Virus record (IMG/VR): IMGVR_UViG_3300027782_000407
Location: 1-21,819 of that record
Origin: a virus
Reading direction: 5' to 3' (one strand)
DNA: 21,819 nt
How positions within the stretch are numbered: the stretch's first letter is position 1; every line of letters starts with the position of its first letter. A program made the position numbers and the translations under genes. The notes beneath the pieces are model-generated. The model ran no database searches, was not told the origin of the DNA, and saw nothing but the letters and a program-made list of their open reading frames with translations. Shown piece after piece: positions 6,718 to 13,449 of the stretch.

Positions 6718-6810
6718 TTATTCTCCTCCTTTTTTTATTAAATAATACCACAACCAAATTAATTTGGATCTTATCAATTCATAAGCTGCTAGTAGTAAAA
6801 TGTATTTCAT
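6718..6810 (-). CDS. 30-aa membrane peptide, copy B
   Basis: A 30-residue frame: a hydrophobic span (YILLLAAYELI), then RSKLIWLWYYLIKKGGE. The peptide at 7488-7580 differs at only four residues. The two DNA copies also differ at silent positions, so the protein sequence has been kept. The last codons (GGA GGA GAA, stop) form the Shine-Dalgarno of the phosphoesterase gene that begins one base later. It starts one base after the stop of the upstream 224-aa gene. Likely a membrane peptide acting as a coupling leader or in its own right. Confidence 0.75.
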   Translation of the reverse strand: MKYILLLAAYELIRSKLIWLWYYLIKKGGE

Positions 6811-6811
6811 T

Positions 6812-7486
6812 TTATTTTAAATTTAATCTCTTTTTTACTAGTTCTCTTAATACTATACTCTTTGCTGCATTACTCAATGACATAGATGTTATCTGCCAAA
6901 ATTCTTTAATTGATAGTGCTGGCTTATTTTCAATAATATAATCCTCTGCTTCTTCTCTTGTTAGGAAGTATGTATTTAGATCTGAAAAAAATGTTACTGA
7001 AGGTGTTGGTACAAAGTAATCGAATTCAAAAGTCTTTTTATTCACCCACCATACTTTGTCTCCTGCAAAAATATCTTTTTTATCGTGTGTTATGAACAGT
7101 GGTTGTTTTGCTTTTGTAGCATATACTAACTTAGTATCACCATGCTTTTGTTCTAATTCAATTGATCCATCATATCTTATTTTAATTTTTTCAATAACTC
7201 TAGCGTCTGCATAAGACTGTCCAGTAATTAAATCACCTACTGTAAATACTTCTCCATCTGAGAGACGTTTTACTGAGAGTATTTCTTGTGGTACTACTCT
7301 TGATATTAGAATTTCATAATCTTTTTCAACTACTTCTTCCCAGAATTCAGGTTGATTCTCAATCATTTGAGAACCGTACATATTTCCTGTCTCTATGTTA
7401 TGATACATCCCACAATGTCTTTCAAATACTACAAATCCTAATTTAGGAGATGCTGGGTATTCTTTTATTAGTTTAAATTTTTTCAT
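6812..7486 (-). CDS. Hypothetical phage protein of KEYPxSPxLG type, 224 aa
   Basis: A 224-residue protein opening with FKLIKEYPASPKLGFVVF. I recall this opening from a family of uncharacterised proteins in large Bacteroidota phages. The middle is beta-rich with short repeats (DGEVFTVGDLI, DKKDIFAGDKVWW), resembling small beta-barrel modules. The C-terminus is helical (LTREEAEDYIIENKPALSIKEF). No catalytic residues are evident. It has a strong Shine-Dalgarno supplied by the 30-aa peptide gene before it. Confidence 0.85.
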   Translation of the reverse strand: MKKFKLIKEYPASPKLGFVVFERHCGMYHNIETGNMYGSQMIENQPEFWEEVVEKDYEILISRVVPQEILSVKRLSDGEVFTVGDLITGQSYADARVIEKIKIRYDGSIELEQKHGDTKLVYATKAKQPLFITHDKKDIFAGDKVWWVNKKTFEFDYFVPTPSVTFFSDLNTYFLTREEAEDYIIENKPALSIKEFWQITSMSLSNAAKSIVLRELVKKRLNLK

Positions 7487-7487
7487 T

Positions 7488-7580
7488 TTATTCTCCTCCT
7501 TTTTTAAGTAAGTAGTACCATAGCCAAATTACTTTGGACCTTATAAATTCATATGCTACTAATAGTAAAATGTATTTCAT
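7488..7580 (-). CDS. 30-aa membrane peptide, copy A
   Basis: A paralogue of the 6718-6810 peptide: a hydrophobic span (YILLLVAYEFI), then RSKVIWLWYYLLKKGGE. Its ATG overlaps the stop of the upstream membrane-protein gene (ATGA). Its GGA GGA GAA codons provide the Shine-Dalgarno for the gene starting at 7486, with one base between stop and start. Two copies with the same architecture argue strongly that it is translated. Confidence 0.75.
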   Translation of the reverse strand: MKYILLLVAYEFIRSKVIWLWYYLLKKGGE

Positions 7581-7798
7581 TTTATTCTTTTGTTAAAAAA
7601 ATTATTAACTGTTTTTGATTCACATAAAGATATTAATCCACCTATATATCCAGCAAAGAAATTAAATAGAGGTACTAGTGATACTAAAATTATCCCGATT
7701 AAATCTCCACGAGTTACTTCGTTTGATTTATGATATATAACTACTACGGAAAGTATAGCAGGTAGAATGTAAAGAAATATTAATGGAATTAAAATCAT
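7577..7798 (-). CDS. Small membrane protein, 73 aa, two TM segments
   Basis: A 73-residue protein with membrane spans at about 2-21 (ILIPLIFLYILPAILSVVVI) and 34-56 (IGIILVSLVPLFNFFAGYIG) and a basic C-terminus (NNFFNKRIK). It is the first gene after the promoter at 7823-7852 and overlaps the 30-aa peptide gene by four bases. Together with the two peptides this operon is rich in small membrane proteins. Function unknown. Confidence 0.8.
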   Translation of the reverse strand: MILIPLIFLYILPAILSVVVIYHKSNEVTRGDLIGIILVSLVPLFNFFAGYIGGLISLCESKTVNNFFNKRIK

Positions 7799-7822
7799 AA
7801 CTTTATCTTTTTATTTATACTT

Positions 7823-7852
7823 AAATATACGAAATTTATTTCGATAAAACAA
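7823..7852 (-). promoter_or_regulatory. Bacteroidota-type promoter (TTG-N20-TATATTT)
   Basis: TTG at 7850-7852 and TATATTT at 7823-7829 on the minus strand, spacing 20, TTCG before the -7 box. A weak CGAAA/TTTCG hairpin overlaps the spacer. The GIY-YIG HEN ends 8 bases upstream of the TTG. Confidence 0.85.
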
Positions 7853-7860
7853 CTTTATTT

Positions 7861-8547
7861 CTAAATTTCTTTATATTTCCAAATAAATCCTCCTGAGTGT
7901 TTATACCTTCCTTTCAGACATGCTGTTATATTTGCTGGATGTATTCCTAGAGTGTTCCCTGCTTCTTTTCCTGATGTCCATTCTTTTATAAATGTTCCAT
8001 CTTTTGCATGTTGAATTATAGGTTTTTTACTCTTCTCAGCTCTTGCTACTTCGTCTCTACTTGCTAATCTTTTTATATTTGAGGCTACATAGTCTATTTT
8101 AGAAGCTCTATTTTTTATGGTGGCTCTTCCTTCTGGTGTCTTATAGTAGGCTTTAATGTTAGTTATCATAGTAGCTCTAATTTCTTTTCCTTCAGGAGTT
8201 AATTCAAAAAGTTTACGACTTATTATTTGTTTGTTAGTAGATTCTATGGAATGTACTCCGGATTTATCTAGTGTGTGTGTTAGTCTACAATTTAATCCTC
8301 TCTCACTTAGTACGTTGTAACATTCTTGCCAGTGTCTCTCACGAATGTTTAATTGTTCAGCAGTACATTCTTCTATAATTTCAAAGAGATGTGTAGAGAA
8401 ACCGTATTTTACTAGTGAAGCATGCAATCTAGGCTGTCCTTTACACTTATGTACTTTAGAATACTCAAACTCTCTTCTTTCTAAATCAATACTCTGCCCA
8501 ATATAAACTCTTCCTTTTGGACTTGTAATCTTATAAATGCCTATCAT
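7861..8547 (-). CDS. GIY-YIG homing endonuclease with C-terminal NUMOD1-like domain
   Basis: A 228-residue enzyme. The N-terminal nuclease domain shows GIY (3-5), YIG (15-17), the Arg of the DLERRE helix and the ERHWQECY block with the conserved Glu. The middle is a basic linker containing two TPEGK/TPEGR segments. The C-terminus (KPIIQHAKDGTFIKEWTSG to GGFIWKY) matches the NUMOD1 DNA-binding pattern also seen at the end of the LAGLIDADG protein, so two unrelated nuclease folds here share a targeting module. It is the last gene of the operon from 10296-10325 and ends right before the next promoter, so it is probably free-standing. Confidence 0.92.
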   Translation of the reverse strand: MIGIYKITSPKGRVYIGQSIDLERREFEYSKVHKCKGQPRLHASLVKYGFSTHLFEIIEECTAEQLNIRERHWQECYNVLSERGLNCRLTHTLDKSGVHSIESTNKQIISRKLFELTPEGKEIRATMITNIKAYYKTPEGRATIKNRASKIDYVASNIKRLASRDEVARAEKSKKPIIQHAKDGTFIKEWTSGKEAGNTLGIHPANITACLKGRYKHSGGFIWKYKEI

Positions 8548-8562
8548 ATTAAATAAAAAAAG

Positions 8563-8610
8563 GAGAAATTAAAATAGACCATCTGGAACATGGTGTTATC
8601 TTAAAATCTC
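8563..8610 (-). terminator. Long hairpin with T-run upstream of the GIY-YIG gene
   Basis: In the minus-strand RNA 14 bases (GAGATTTTAAGATA) pair with TATTTTAATTTCTC (12 of 14, one G-U), around an inner ACCAT/ATGGT stem. The sequence CTTTTTTTATTT follows. This has the form of an intrinsic terminator, 15 bases before the HEN start codon. It could end transcription from the 120-aa gene or limit HEN expression. Confidence 0.5.
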
Positions 8611-8645
8611 CGTAATGTTTTTATCGAGTAGTTCCAGTACTCTTA

Positions 8646-8665
8646 TTTAATATAAATAGCACTAA
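8646..8665 (-). promoter_or_regulatory. Upstream motif of the GIY-YIG gene (GTGCTATTTATATTAAAT)
   Basis: The minus strand reads TTTAGTGCTATTTATATTAA about 100 bases before the start of the HEN. Eighteen bases (TTTTAGTGCTATTTATAT) are identical to those at the HEN at 16856, within otherwise dissimilar flanks. It is the only feature besides the hairpin in the 144-base gap at 8548-8691. Confidence 0.4.
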
Positions 8666-8691
8666 AAAAGATTTTCTAGTAAAAAATACGG

Positions 8692-9054
8692 TTAGATTTC
8701 AAAAAGCTCATATACAGAATTTTCAGTTGAAAACTTAATATACCTCTCTTTACTTTCCAGTATACTGACTACTGGTGTTGTTTGCCAAGTAAATGTAGGA
8801 CCAAATGGAGACATAAGTAAACTTCTTCCAACTGCTACTTGTGGAAAGTCTGCTTTATATCTTCCATCTTCACCAAACTCTAACCATTTCACATCTACAG
8901 ATGTTTTTGTTAGTCCATCTCTTTCTCTTACTAATTTGTATTTATGGTCTTCTTGTTTACCGTAAATTTGTTCAAATAGTTCGTCTAAATGTAAAGTACC
9001 ATCCTCTTCTTGAGATAGTAATACTTTTGGTTGTACCCCTCCTATCATAGCCAT
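8692..9054 (-). CDS. Hypothetical phage protein, 120 aa
   Basis: A 120-residue soluble protein, probably beta-rich in its second half (FGPTFTWQTTPVVSIL, YIKFSTENSVYELFEI). It overlaps the end of the upstream gene by 10 bases. No family or motif recognised. Confidence 0.8.
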   Translation of the reverse strand: MAMIGGVQPKVLLSQEEDGTLHLDELFEQIYGKQEDHKYKLVRERDGLTKTSVDVKWLEFGEDGRYKADFPQVAVGRSLLMSPFGPTFTWQTTPVVSILESKERYIKFSTENSVYELFEI

Positions 9055-9647
9055 TTCTTTTTTAAAATTAAATTATAATAATCTGTTGTTTCTTTTTTAC
9101 CTTCACTATGACTAGTCCAAGTCTGTGGTGCTTCTTTTCTGCATTGAGCTACTCTTTCTGCTGTAGTTCCTTTAGTTTCTCTTGTATAATATAACCAAGC
9201 CTCCCAGTAATGCATATCATGCTCTGGTATAAACATAAGTGCTATTTGCCATTTAAAAAATACAAAACTAATCATTGGGTTCCACTCATGTCTATATGAA
9301 TCGTATTTTGTTTTCCATCCCAGTCTAACAAAATCAAATCCTATTTTCTTAGGAACAGCATATGAGCAGTTCATTTTATCTGCAAATATTTCATCATAAG
9401 GCCTTATACTACGAGTATATTTAGGGTTACGTTCATTAAACTCTTCAGTGCTTTTTATATAATCTAAAGTGGCTTGATGAGCTCTTTCTGGGGTTGCTTT
9501 TACCCATTTTCTAGGAAAGAAGTAAGGAGTTCCTAAAGCAATTTTTCCACAATACCATTTTAATTTTGGTGCTTTGAATGGAGAGTTATATGCTCTTAAA
9601 AAATCTAAATCTTTTATAAAATATTTTATTTTATTTTTTAGTGTCAT
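9045..9647 (-). CDS. Hypothetical phage protein, 200 aa
   Basis: A 200-residue protein very rich in Trp, Tyr and Phe, with GFDFVRLGWKTKYD, RHEWNPMISFVFFKWQIAL and HYWEAWLYYTRET. I recall such uncharacterised proteins in large Bacteroidota phages. The pattern KIALGTPYFFP is loosely echoed in the 89-aa protein at 19575 (RISIGMPWHPE). No signal peptide; hydrophobic stretches are too broken by charged residues to be membrane spans. Function unknown. Confidence 0.85.
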   Translation of the reverse strand: MTLKNKIKYFIKDLDFLRAYNSPFKAPKLKWYCGKIALGTPYFFPRKWVKATPERAHQATLDYIKSTEEFNERNPKYTRSIRPYDEIFADKMNCSYAVPKKIGFDFVRLGWKTKYDSYRHEWNPMISFVFFKWQIALMFIPEHDMHYWEAWLYYTRETKGTTAERVAQCRKEAPQTWTSHSEGKKETTDYYNLILKKKWL

Positions 9648-9653
9648 AGTTTG

Positions 9654-9839
9654 TTAATTTAAAATCCACTTAATTAGAGCATTCATTCTATACTGTTCTT
9701 CCCTTACTTTAATATGGTCTTGAATATTTTCAATATCAATACCACTATACTTACTTGGGTTGTTAACCATATCATCTAAATCTTCTGTATGCTTTAACAT
9801 CTCTTTGTACTTTTCTCTGATTTGTTGTTCTGTTTTCAT
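9654..9839 (-). CDS. Small helical hypothetical protein, 61 aa
   Basis: A 61-residue charged protein, probably two helices (EQQIREKYKEMLKHTEDLDD and IQDHIKVREEQYRMNALIKW). It begins 3 bases after the cREC gene's stop. No known family. Confidence 0.8.
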   Translation of the reverse strand: MKTEQQIREKYKEMLKHTEDLDDMVNNPSKYSGIDIENIQDHIKVREEQYRMNALIKWILN

Positions 9840-9842
9840 AAT

Positions 9843-10277
9843 CTATACTGTATGTTTAATTCTTACTCTTACACAATTCTGAGGCAGTCTATGGATATGT
9901 CTGTAGTTGTTTATATACCCCATCATATTAGCACTACCAACTGCATTTGCAGAATGTATTACAACATCAACAACAGGAGCTCCATCCAGCCATTGATTAA
10001 CCAACCATTTTGTGCAATCCATTCCAGTTTTCTCCTGAATATTATCATAATTTAATTCGTAATTGTGATATACATTTGAATGCCATTCAGCCATTGCTGA
10101 AGGTCCTAAGTCATGATCTAGAGAGATTATTTCGATATTTTCTAGTCCAATCTCAATTACTTTACTTACAAACTCATCATAAGAACGAACAACAGTCCAT
10201 TCTGGTGTTCCTTCCACCCATTCATTGTTTGGTGATACAGGTGTTCTTACATCGTCTAAGTATATTCTTTTTTTCAT
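9843..10277 (-). CDS. cREC-type receiver protein (cyclic-phosphate processing)
   Basis: I choose the ATG at 10277 (MKKRIYLDDVRTP), giving 144 residues. A longer frame to 10325 starts with TTG and runs through the promoter. Motifs match the cyclic-phosphate-processing receiver domain (cREC): LDDVRTP with D8, D9 and R11; WTVVRSYDEF (27-36); SLDHDLG (52-58); CTKWLVNQW (88-96); and VIHSANAVG (106-114). In published comparative genomics this family is linked to RNA repair and removal of cyclic phosphate ends; the biochemical role here is inferred. A kinase, an RNA ligase and a tRNA cluster in the same window support an RNA-repair role. It is the first gene after the promoter at 10296-10325. Confidence 0.85.
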   Translation of the reverse strand: MKKRIYLDDVRTPVSPNNEWVEGTPEWTVVRSYDEFVSKVIEIGLENIEIISLDHDLGPSAMAEWHSNVYHNYELNYDNIQEKTGMDCTKWLVNQWLDGAPVVDVVIHSANAVGSANMMGYINNYRHIHRLPQNCVRVRIKHTV

Positions 10278-10295
10278 TGTTTCTATTTTATATCT

Positions 10296-10325
10296 AAATA
10301 TACGAAATTTATTTTGATCTACCAA
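10296..10325 (-). promoter_or_regulatory. Bacteroidota-type promoter (TTG-N20-TATATTT)
   Basis: TTG at 10323-10325 and TATATTT at 10296-10302 on the minus strand, spacing 20, TTCG before the -7 box. The TTG directly follows the TAG stop of the upstream gene, and no terminator is visible in between. Confidence 0.85.
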
Positions 10326-10943
10326 CTAATCCCACCAGGAATTTATATTTTCTTCTAAAATTTTAAATAGAAGTTTTTGTACTCTATCCTGATTTACATG
10401 GGCAATATTCTGTGCAATAATCCTTTTCATATCAGCTTCACTTCTACCATTCAAAGTAAATGGTCCTGCTCCGTTTAATACTTGTTTATAAACAAGAGGG
10501 TACTTTTTAAAAAAGTCATCATACTTTTCCCATACCTCTTCTGAATTATAAAGAGAAGATCCTGGGCTGTCTTCACAATCTGTAAACCAATGTCTGTCTT
10601 TTGCATAATCCATATACTCCATTTGGTATGTTTCGTCTTGAACTAATTCAATCAACTTAATACAAAGTCTCATTCTTTTAGCATCAAGCTGTGCTCTTGT
10701 ATGCCTATCACTATTACCAATGTATTTGGCTTGTGCTTTTAGTTTATGTTTTAGTACTTCAAAGATATAATGGTCATCCCAATGCCTATCTTTCCAGATA
10801 ATTGGGAACCAATACCATATATTTTTTACCCCTTGTTTAAAGTATTTGTGATAATACCTTCCGTCATGATACCACCAAAGATATATTCTTCTGAATAAGT
10901 TTGGTCTTGGTCTGTTTTTTAAATCTTCAAAAAAGTCTTTCAT
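10326..10943 (-). CDS. Conserved phage protein of the IWYWFPIIWKDRHWD type, 205 aa
   Basis: I choose the ATG at 10943 (MKDFFEDLKNRP), 205 residues; the longer frame to 10985 enters the upstream gene. The segment IWYWFPIIWKDRHWDDHYIF followed by a helical LKHKLKAQAKYIG stretch is, from memory, shared by many uncharacterised phage proteins. His, Asp and Trp residues are plentiful (DRHTRAQLDAKRMRLC, YAKDRHWF), which could mean metal or nucleic-acid binding, but no established catalytic motif is present. The start has the usual leader AATAAGATTATG. Confidence 0.85.
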   Translation of the reverse strand: MKDFFEDLKNRPRPNLFRRIYLWWYHDGRYYHKYFKQGVKNIWYWFPIIWKDRHWDDHYIFEVLKHKLKAQAKYIGNSDRHTRAQLDAKRMRLCIKLIELVQDETYQMEYMDYAKDRHWFTDCEDSPGSSLYNSEEVWEKYDDFFKKYPLVYKQVLNGAGPFTLNGRSEADMKRIIAQNIAHVNQDRVQKLLFKILEENINSWWD

Positions 10944-10947
10944 AATC

Positions 10948-11247
10948 TTATTTGTTTTTAAATTGTAAAAAATGCTCTTTTGCATCTATTCTAAATAAAT
11001 TTGCATATTGTCTAAATAAATCATCTATAATTATTAACACTTCTTCCTCACTATATCCTTGTTGTTGCTTTTCCATTTCTAAAAGTTCTTCATCAATTCT
11101 TTTAATGATACTACTCAAAGTTAATCTCACGACTTCTTGACAAGCTTTTCTTATTTCTTGATTTTCAATTTCAATTAAGGCATCTTTTGCTGATGTTTGA
11201 GTTAAAATTAAATCTTCTCTCAAATCTTGCATTACTGTTTGTTTCAT
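10948..11247 (-). CDS. Hypothetical protein with C-terminal YSEEEV module, 99 aa
   Basis: I take the ATG at 11247 (MKQTVMQDLREDL), one base after the upstream stop; the longer frame to 11391 only shadows the neighbour. It is a helical protein with a possible coiled coil at about 38-64. The end (QQQGYSEEEVLIII to HFLQFKNK) matches the C-terminal module of the 88-aa protein at 4637 and the 243-aa protein next door. Function unknown. Confidence 0.8.
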   Translation of the reverse strand: MKQTVMQDLREDLILTQTSAKDALIEIENQEIRKACQEVVRLTLSSIIKRIDEELLEMEKQQQGYSEEEVLIIIDDLFRQYANLFRIDAKEHFLQFKNK

Positions 11248-11248
11248 C

Positions 11249-11980
11249 TTATTTCTTTTTAAATTGTTCAAACCATTCTTTAAATGATAATTTACATTCA
11301 ATTCCATCAGATACATTTGCTTTCCAACAAGCCATAAATGATTCTGCCATATCTTCCTCACTATAACTATTCTGTTGTTGCCATTTAGCACCGTCTATAA
11401 AAGCTTGGATTTTAGGGTATCCATTTGACTCTTTAGTATAGTTTTTGGAATTTTTACTAGCTTCTTCAAGTGTTTCTTGTGGTGGTTCATTATTAAGATT
11501 GTCTACTGCATTACCTATTCCATCATGGTCTGAAATATCAATAATTTCATCTTCTTCTAGTTTAGGTTCTTCTTTTGGAATAATGATTTTGTATTCAAAT
11601 CTCCATTCATCACGAAGTCTTGTTTTAAATTTAAAAATTTCAACTTCCTCACAACTTGGATTCTTAACAAACCATTCTAAGAACTCATCATCAATAGCTT
11701 GTACACCATCTAATGATTGGTCTGTTGTTAAAATGATTTTTTTGCAACTTGGTGCTTTATCTGCTAATTCAAACATTGCTCCATTAGAAACAACATTATT
11801 ATCTCTGTTTAACCAATAACTATCCCATTCAATTTCTTCATCAGAAGTGATGTATATGTTTTGAGTCACACCACTTGCTATTTTACCACTAAATTTAATT
11901 GCAGATAATCTAAATTTATTGTTGGTTTGTAATATTAACCTACTTGGTTTATCTGTTGATAATATGTGTATGTTTTTCAT
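11249..11980 (-). CDS. Phage protein of the MKNIHxLxTDKPSRL type, 243 aa
   Basis: A 243-residue soluble protein. The opening MKNIHILSTDKPSRL, the block QNIYITSDEEIEWDSYWL and the core IILTTDQSLDGVQAIDDEF with FLEWFVKNPSCEEVEIF belong to a family I recall as frequent, often multi-copy and uncharacterised in Bacteroidota phages. A low-complexity acidic linker (about 136-175) leads to a C-terminal module, GAKWQQQNSYSEEDMAESF to EWFEQFKKK, shared with the neighbour and with the 88-aa protein at 4637. The role is unknown; the architecture suggests an adaptor-like C-terminal tag. Confidence 0.85.
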   Translation of the reverse strand: MKNIHILSTDKPSRLILQTNNKFRLSAIKFSGKIASGVTQNIYITSDEEIEWDSYWLNRDNNVVSNGAMFELADKAPSCKKIILTTDQSLDGVQAIDDEFLEWFVKNPSCEEVEIFKFKTRLRDEWRFEYKIIIPKEEPKLEEDEIIDISDHDGIGNAVDNLNNEPPQETLEEASKNSKNYTKESNGYPKIQAFIDGAKWQQQNSYSEEDMAESFMACWKANVSDGIECKLSFKEWFEQFKKK

Positions 11981-11982
11981 AA

Positions 11983-12543
11983 CTAATTAAATTTAGCTTT
12001 TAAGTTATTGTTTTTAATCAATGCTTTTAATCTAGTAACATATGATTTATCTTCAGCATAATTTTGTCTTAAATACTCAAAATACTCTCCTTCCGTTTTT
12101 ATATCTGATAAATATGTTGCTGAGTATAGAGCGTAATCTATAAGTGAATCTTGCCAAGTATCGTAATAAGCATGTCCTCTATTAGTACCCTTTGCTAGAT
12201 TAGTTCTCACTACTGCTTCTTTCATGCCAAATAAATTATTGTTCTCTCTAAAAATAATTGAGGAGTAATGACCTGTCTCTTGATATGTTTGAGCTAGTAT
12301 AATATGAGGGAATTTAAAATTGAGTGATTTAATTTTATCCTCTAATGCTTTTTCTGAAAATCCATTGTATTCTCTAACAACAATAATTTTTTCTTCTGGT
12401 GTTAGATCTTTTAGAACTGCTCTTGGTGAACAGCTAAATCCTACAATAGCAGTAATTGCTAATGTTAATAATCCTCCTTTTAGATAAGTGGATGGTTTTA
12501 CTCTTTGGAATTCAAGAGTATCTTGATTGAATTTGTAAAACAT
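11983..12543 (-). CDS. Membrane-anchored GH73-like glucosaminidase (cell-wall hydrolase)
   Basis: A 186-residue protein with 22 cytoplasmic residues, one membrane segment at about 23-38 (GGLLTLAITAIVGFS) and an external domain. The domain matches GH73-type N-acetylglucosaminidases: HIILAQTYQETGHYSS carries the likely catalytic Glu (E89), followed by NNNLFGMKEA (101-110) and the AYYDTWQDSLIDYALYS block, then LRQNYAEDKSYVTRL. It should cut the glycan strands of peptidoglycan from the periplasmic side, so a lysis or wall-remodelling role is likely. The segment ends in SCS, but the residues before Cys do not make a good lipobox. It is the first gene after the promoter at 12574-12603. Confidence 0.85.
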   Translation of the reverse strand: MFYKFNQDTLEFQRVKPSTYLKGGLLTLAITAIVGFSCSPRAVLKDLTPEEKIIVVREYNGFSEKALEDKIKSLNFKFPHIILAQTYQETGHYSSIIFRENNNLFGMKEAVVRTNLAKGTNRGHAYYDTWQDSLIDYALYSATYLSDIKTEGEYFEYLRQNYAEDKSYVTRLKALIKNNNLKAKFN

Positions 12544-12573
12544 AACCTTTAGTTTTTAATTATTAATATACCT

Positions 12574-12603
12574 AAATATACGAAGAATATTCTAAGTAAG
12601 CAA
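12574..12603 (-). promoter_or_regulatory. Bacteroidota-type promoter (TTG-N20-TATATTT)
   Basis: TTG at 12601-12603 and TATATTT at 12574-12580 on the minus strand, spacing 20, TTCG before the -7 box, 30 bases above the glucosaminidase start. Only a weak hairpin is seen between it and the upstream stop. Confidence 0.85.
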
Positions 12604-12607
12604 CTTT

Positions 12608-12988
12608 TTACTCACATTTTTTTAATATTAATCTATAATACTTTTCTTCTTTCCTATCTGAATAATAGTATAATTCTAAATTATCTAATGTTCCTAATAC
12701 AATTACCCTAAAGCTACATTCCTTATAATCTTCATCAACTAAAGTATATAAAAAAGTATCTAGTCTTAAAAATAACTGCTTTGACTTAACATACAAATGC
12801 TCAAATCTATTTTCAGTTATAATAGAAACTGTGTTACTATATTTATCTTCATAGAAAATTACATCACCTGGTGTGTGTACTTTTTCCCATCCGTCTGGTG
12901 TTCTATTTTCTCTATACTCAAAAGAGTATTTTCTTTCTTGGCTAAAGGTAAATTGTGTTAGTAAAAGTAATAGTATTAAATATTTCAT
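12608..12988 (-). CDS. Exported hypothetical protein, 126 aa
   Basis: A typical signal peptide (MKYLILLLLLTQFTFS) is probably cleaved near residue 16, leaving about 110 residues that are beta-rich and full of Tyr (RKYSFEYREN, LELYYYSDRKEEKYYRL). The two Cys in the mature part could pair. The start overlaps the preceding lipoprotein gene by four bases, so it is translated with two CAP lipoproteins as an envelope-directed operon. No family recognised. Confidence 0.8.
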   Translation of the reverse strand: MKYLILLLLLTQFTFSQERKYSFEYRENRTPDGWEKVHTPGDVIFYEDKYSNTVSIITENRFEHLYVKSKQLFLRLDTFLYTLVDEDYKECSFRVIVLGTLDNLELYYYSDRKEEKYYRLILKKCE

Positions 12989-13449
12989 CTTTTTATTATT
13001 AATACGGTATAGTATTTTTTGTTTGTATTAGGATCTTTTATTATTGATACTCCTATATCTGTGTAGTTTCTTTCAATTATGGTTTTTGAAGTAATATCAC
13101 TCATTATTGCATTCATTGCTGATTGAGTATTACTAAAGTTGTAAAGTATGATTTGACTTACATATTGTGTATTATATAATTCATCAATACTATTTACTGA
13201 TTCAATAAAATGGCAATTACATAGAGTCCCTGCTTCTATCATCTCTTGATTGTTTTTAGAACAAAGATAACCTAAGTGAGGTAGTATTTGTAATTGAGTT
13301 AAATTAATATCTACTCTATGTTGATTTATTATATCAATTAATTCTAATTCACTATCATTAAATAAATAGTCGTTTTCTATTTCTTGTGCGGAATCATTAC
13401 TGCATGAAATTAATACAATGCATAGTAATATGTAAGTTAATTTTTTCAT
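12985..13449 (-). CDS. CAP-domain-like lipoprotein, degenerate copy
   Basis: A lipoprotein of 154 residues: signal LTYILLCIVLIS with lipid-attachment Cys16. The body aligns with the neighbouring CAP-like protein (SELELIDIINQHR near residues 34-46 and a matching tail, DIGVSIIKDPNTNKKYYTVL). The positions equivalent to the CAP His and Glu residues are not kept: CSKNNQEM replaces the His segment, QIILYNF the GE segment and DITSKTIIER the SP-H segment. The fold may be kept without the ligand site. Four-base overlaps join it to both neighbours. Confidence 0.75.
   Translation of the reverse strand: MKKLTYILLCIVLISCSNDSAQEIENDYLFNDSELELIDIINQHRVDINLTQLQILPHLGYLCSKNNQEMIEAGTLCNCHFIESVNSIDELYNTQYVSQIILYNFSNTQSAMNAIMSDITSKTIIERNYTDIGVSIIKDPNTNKKYYTVLIIKR

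Noticed and set aside
9843-10325. Longer start of the cREC gene at 10325 and of the 54-aa gene at 14128
   Set aside because: Both would use non-ATG starts and translate the -7 and TTCG promoter boxes; internal ATGs with the usual leader give the expected family N-terminus.
8841-11819. Plus-strand frames inside minus-strand genes (for example 8841-9050, 9822-10055, 10010-10297, 11445-11819)
   Set aside because: They are antisense shadows of well-supported genes, have low-complexity Ser/Leu/Ile composition and lack leaders.
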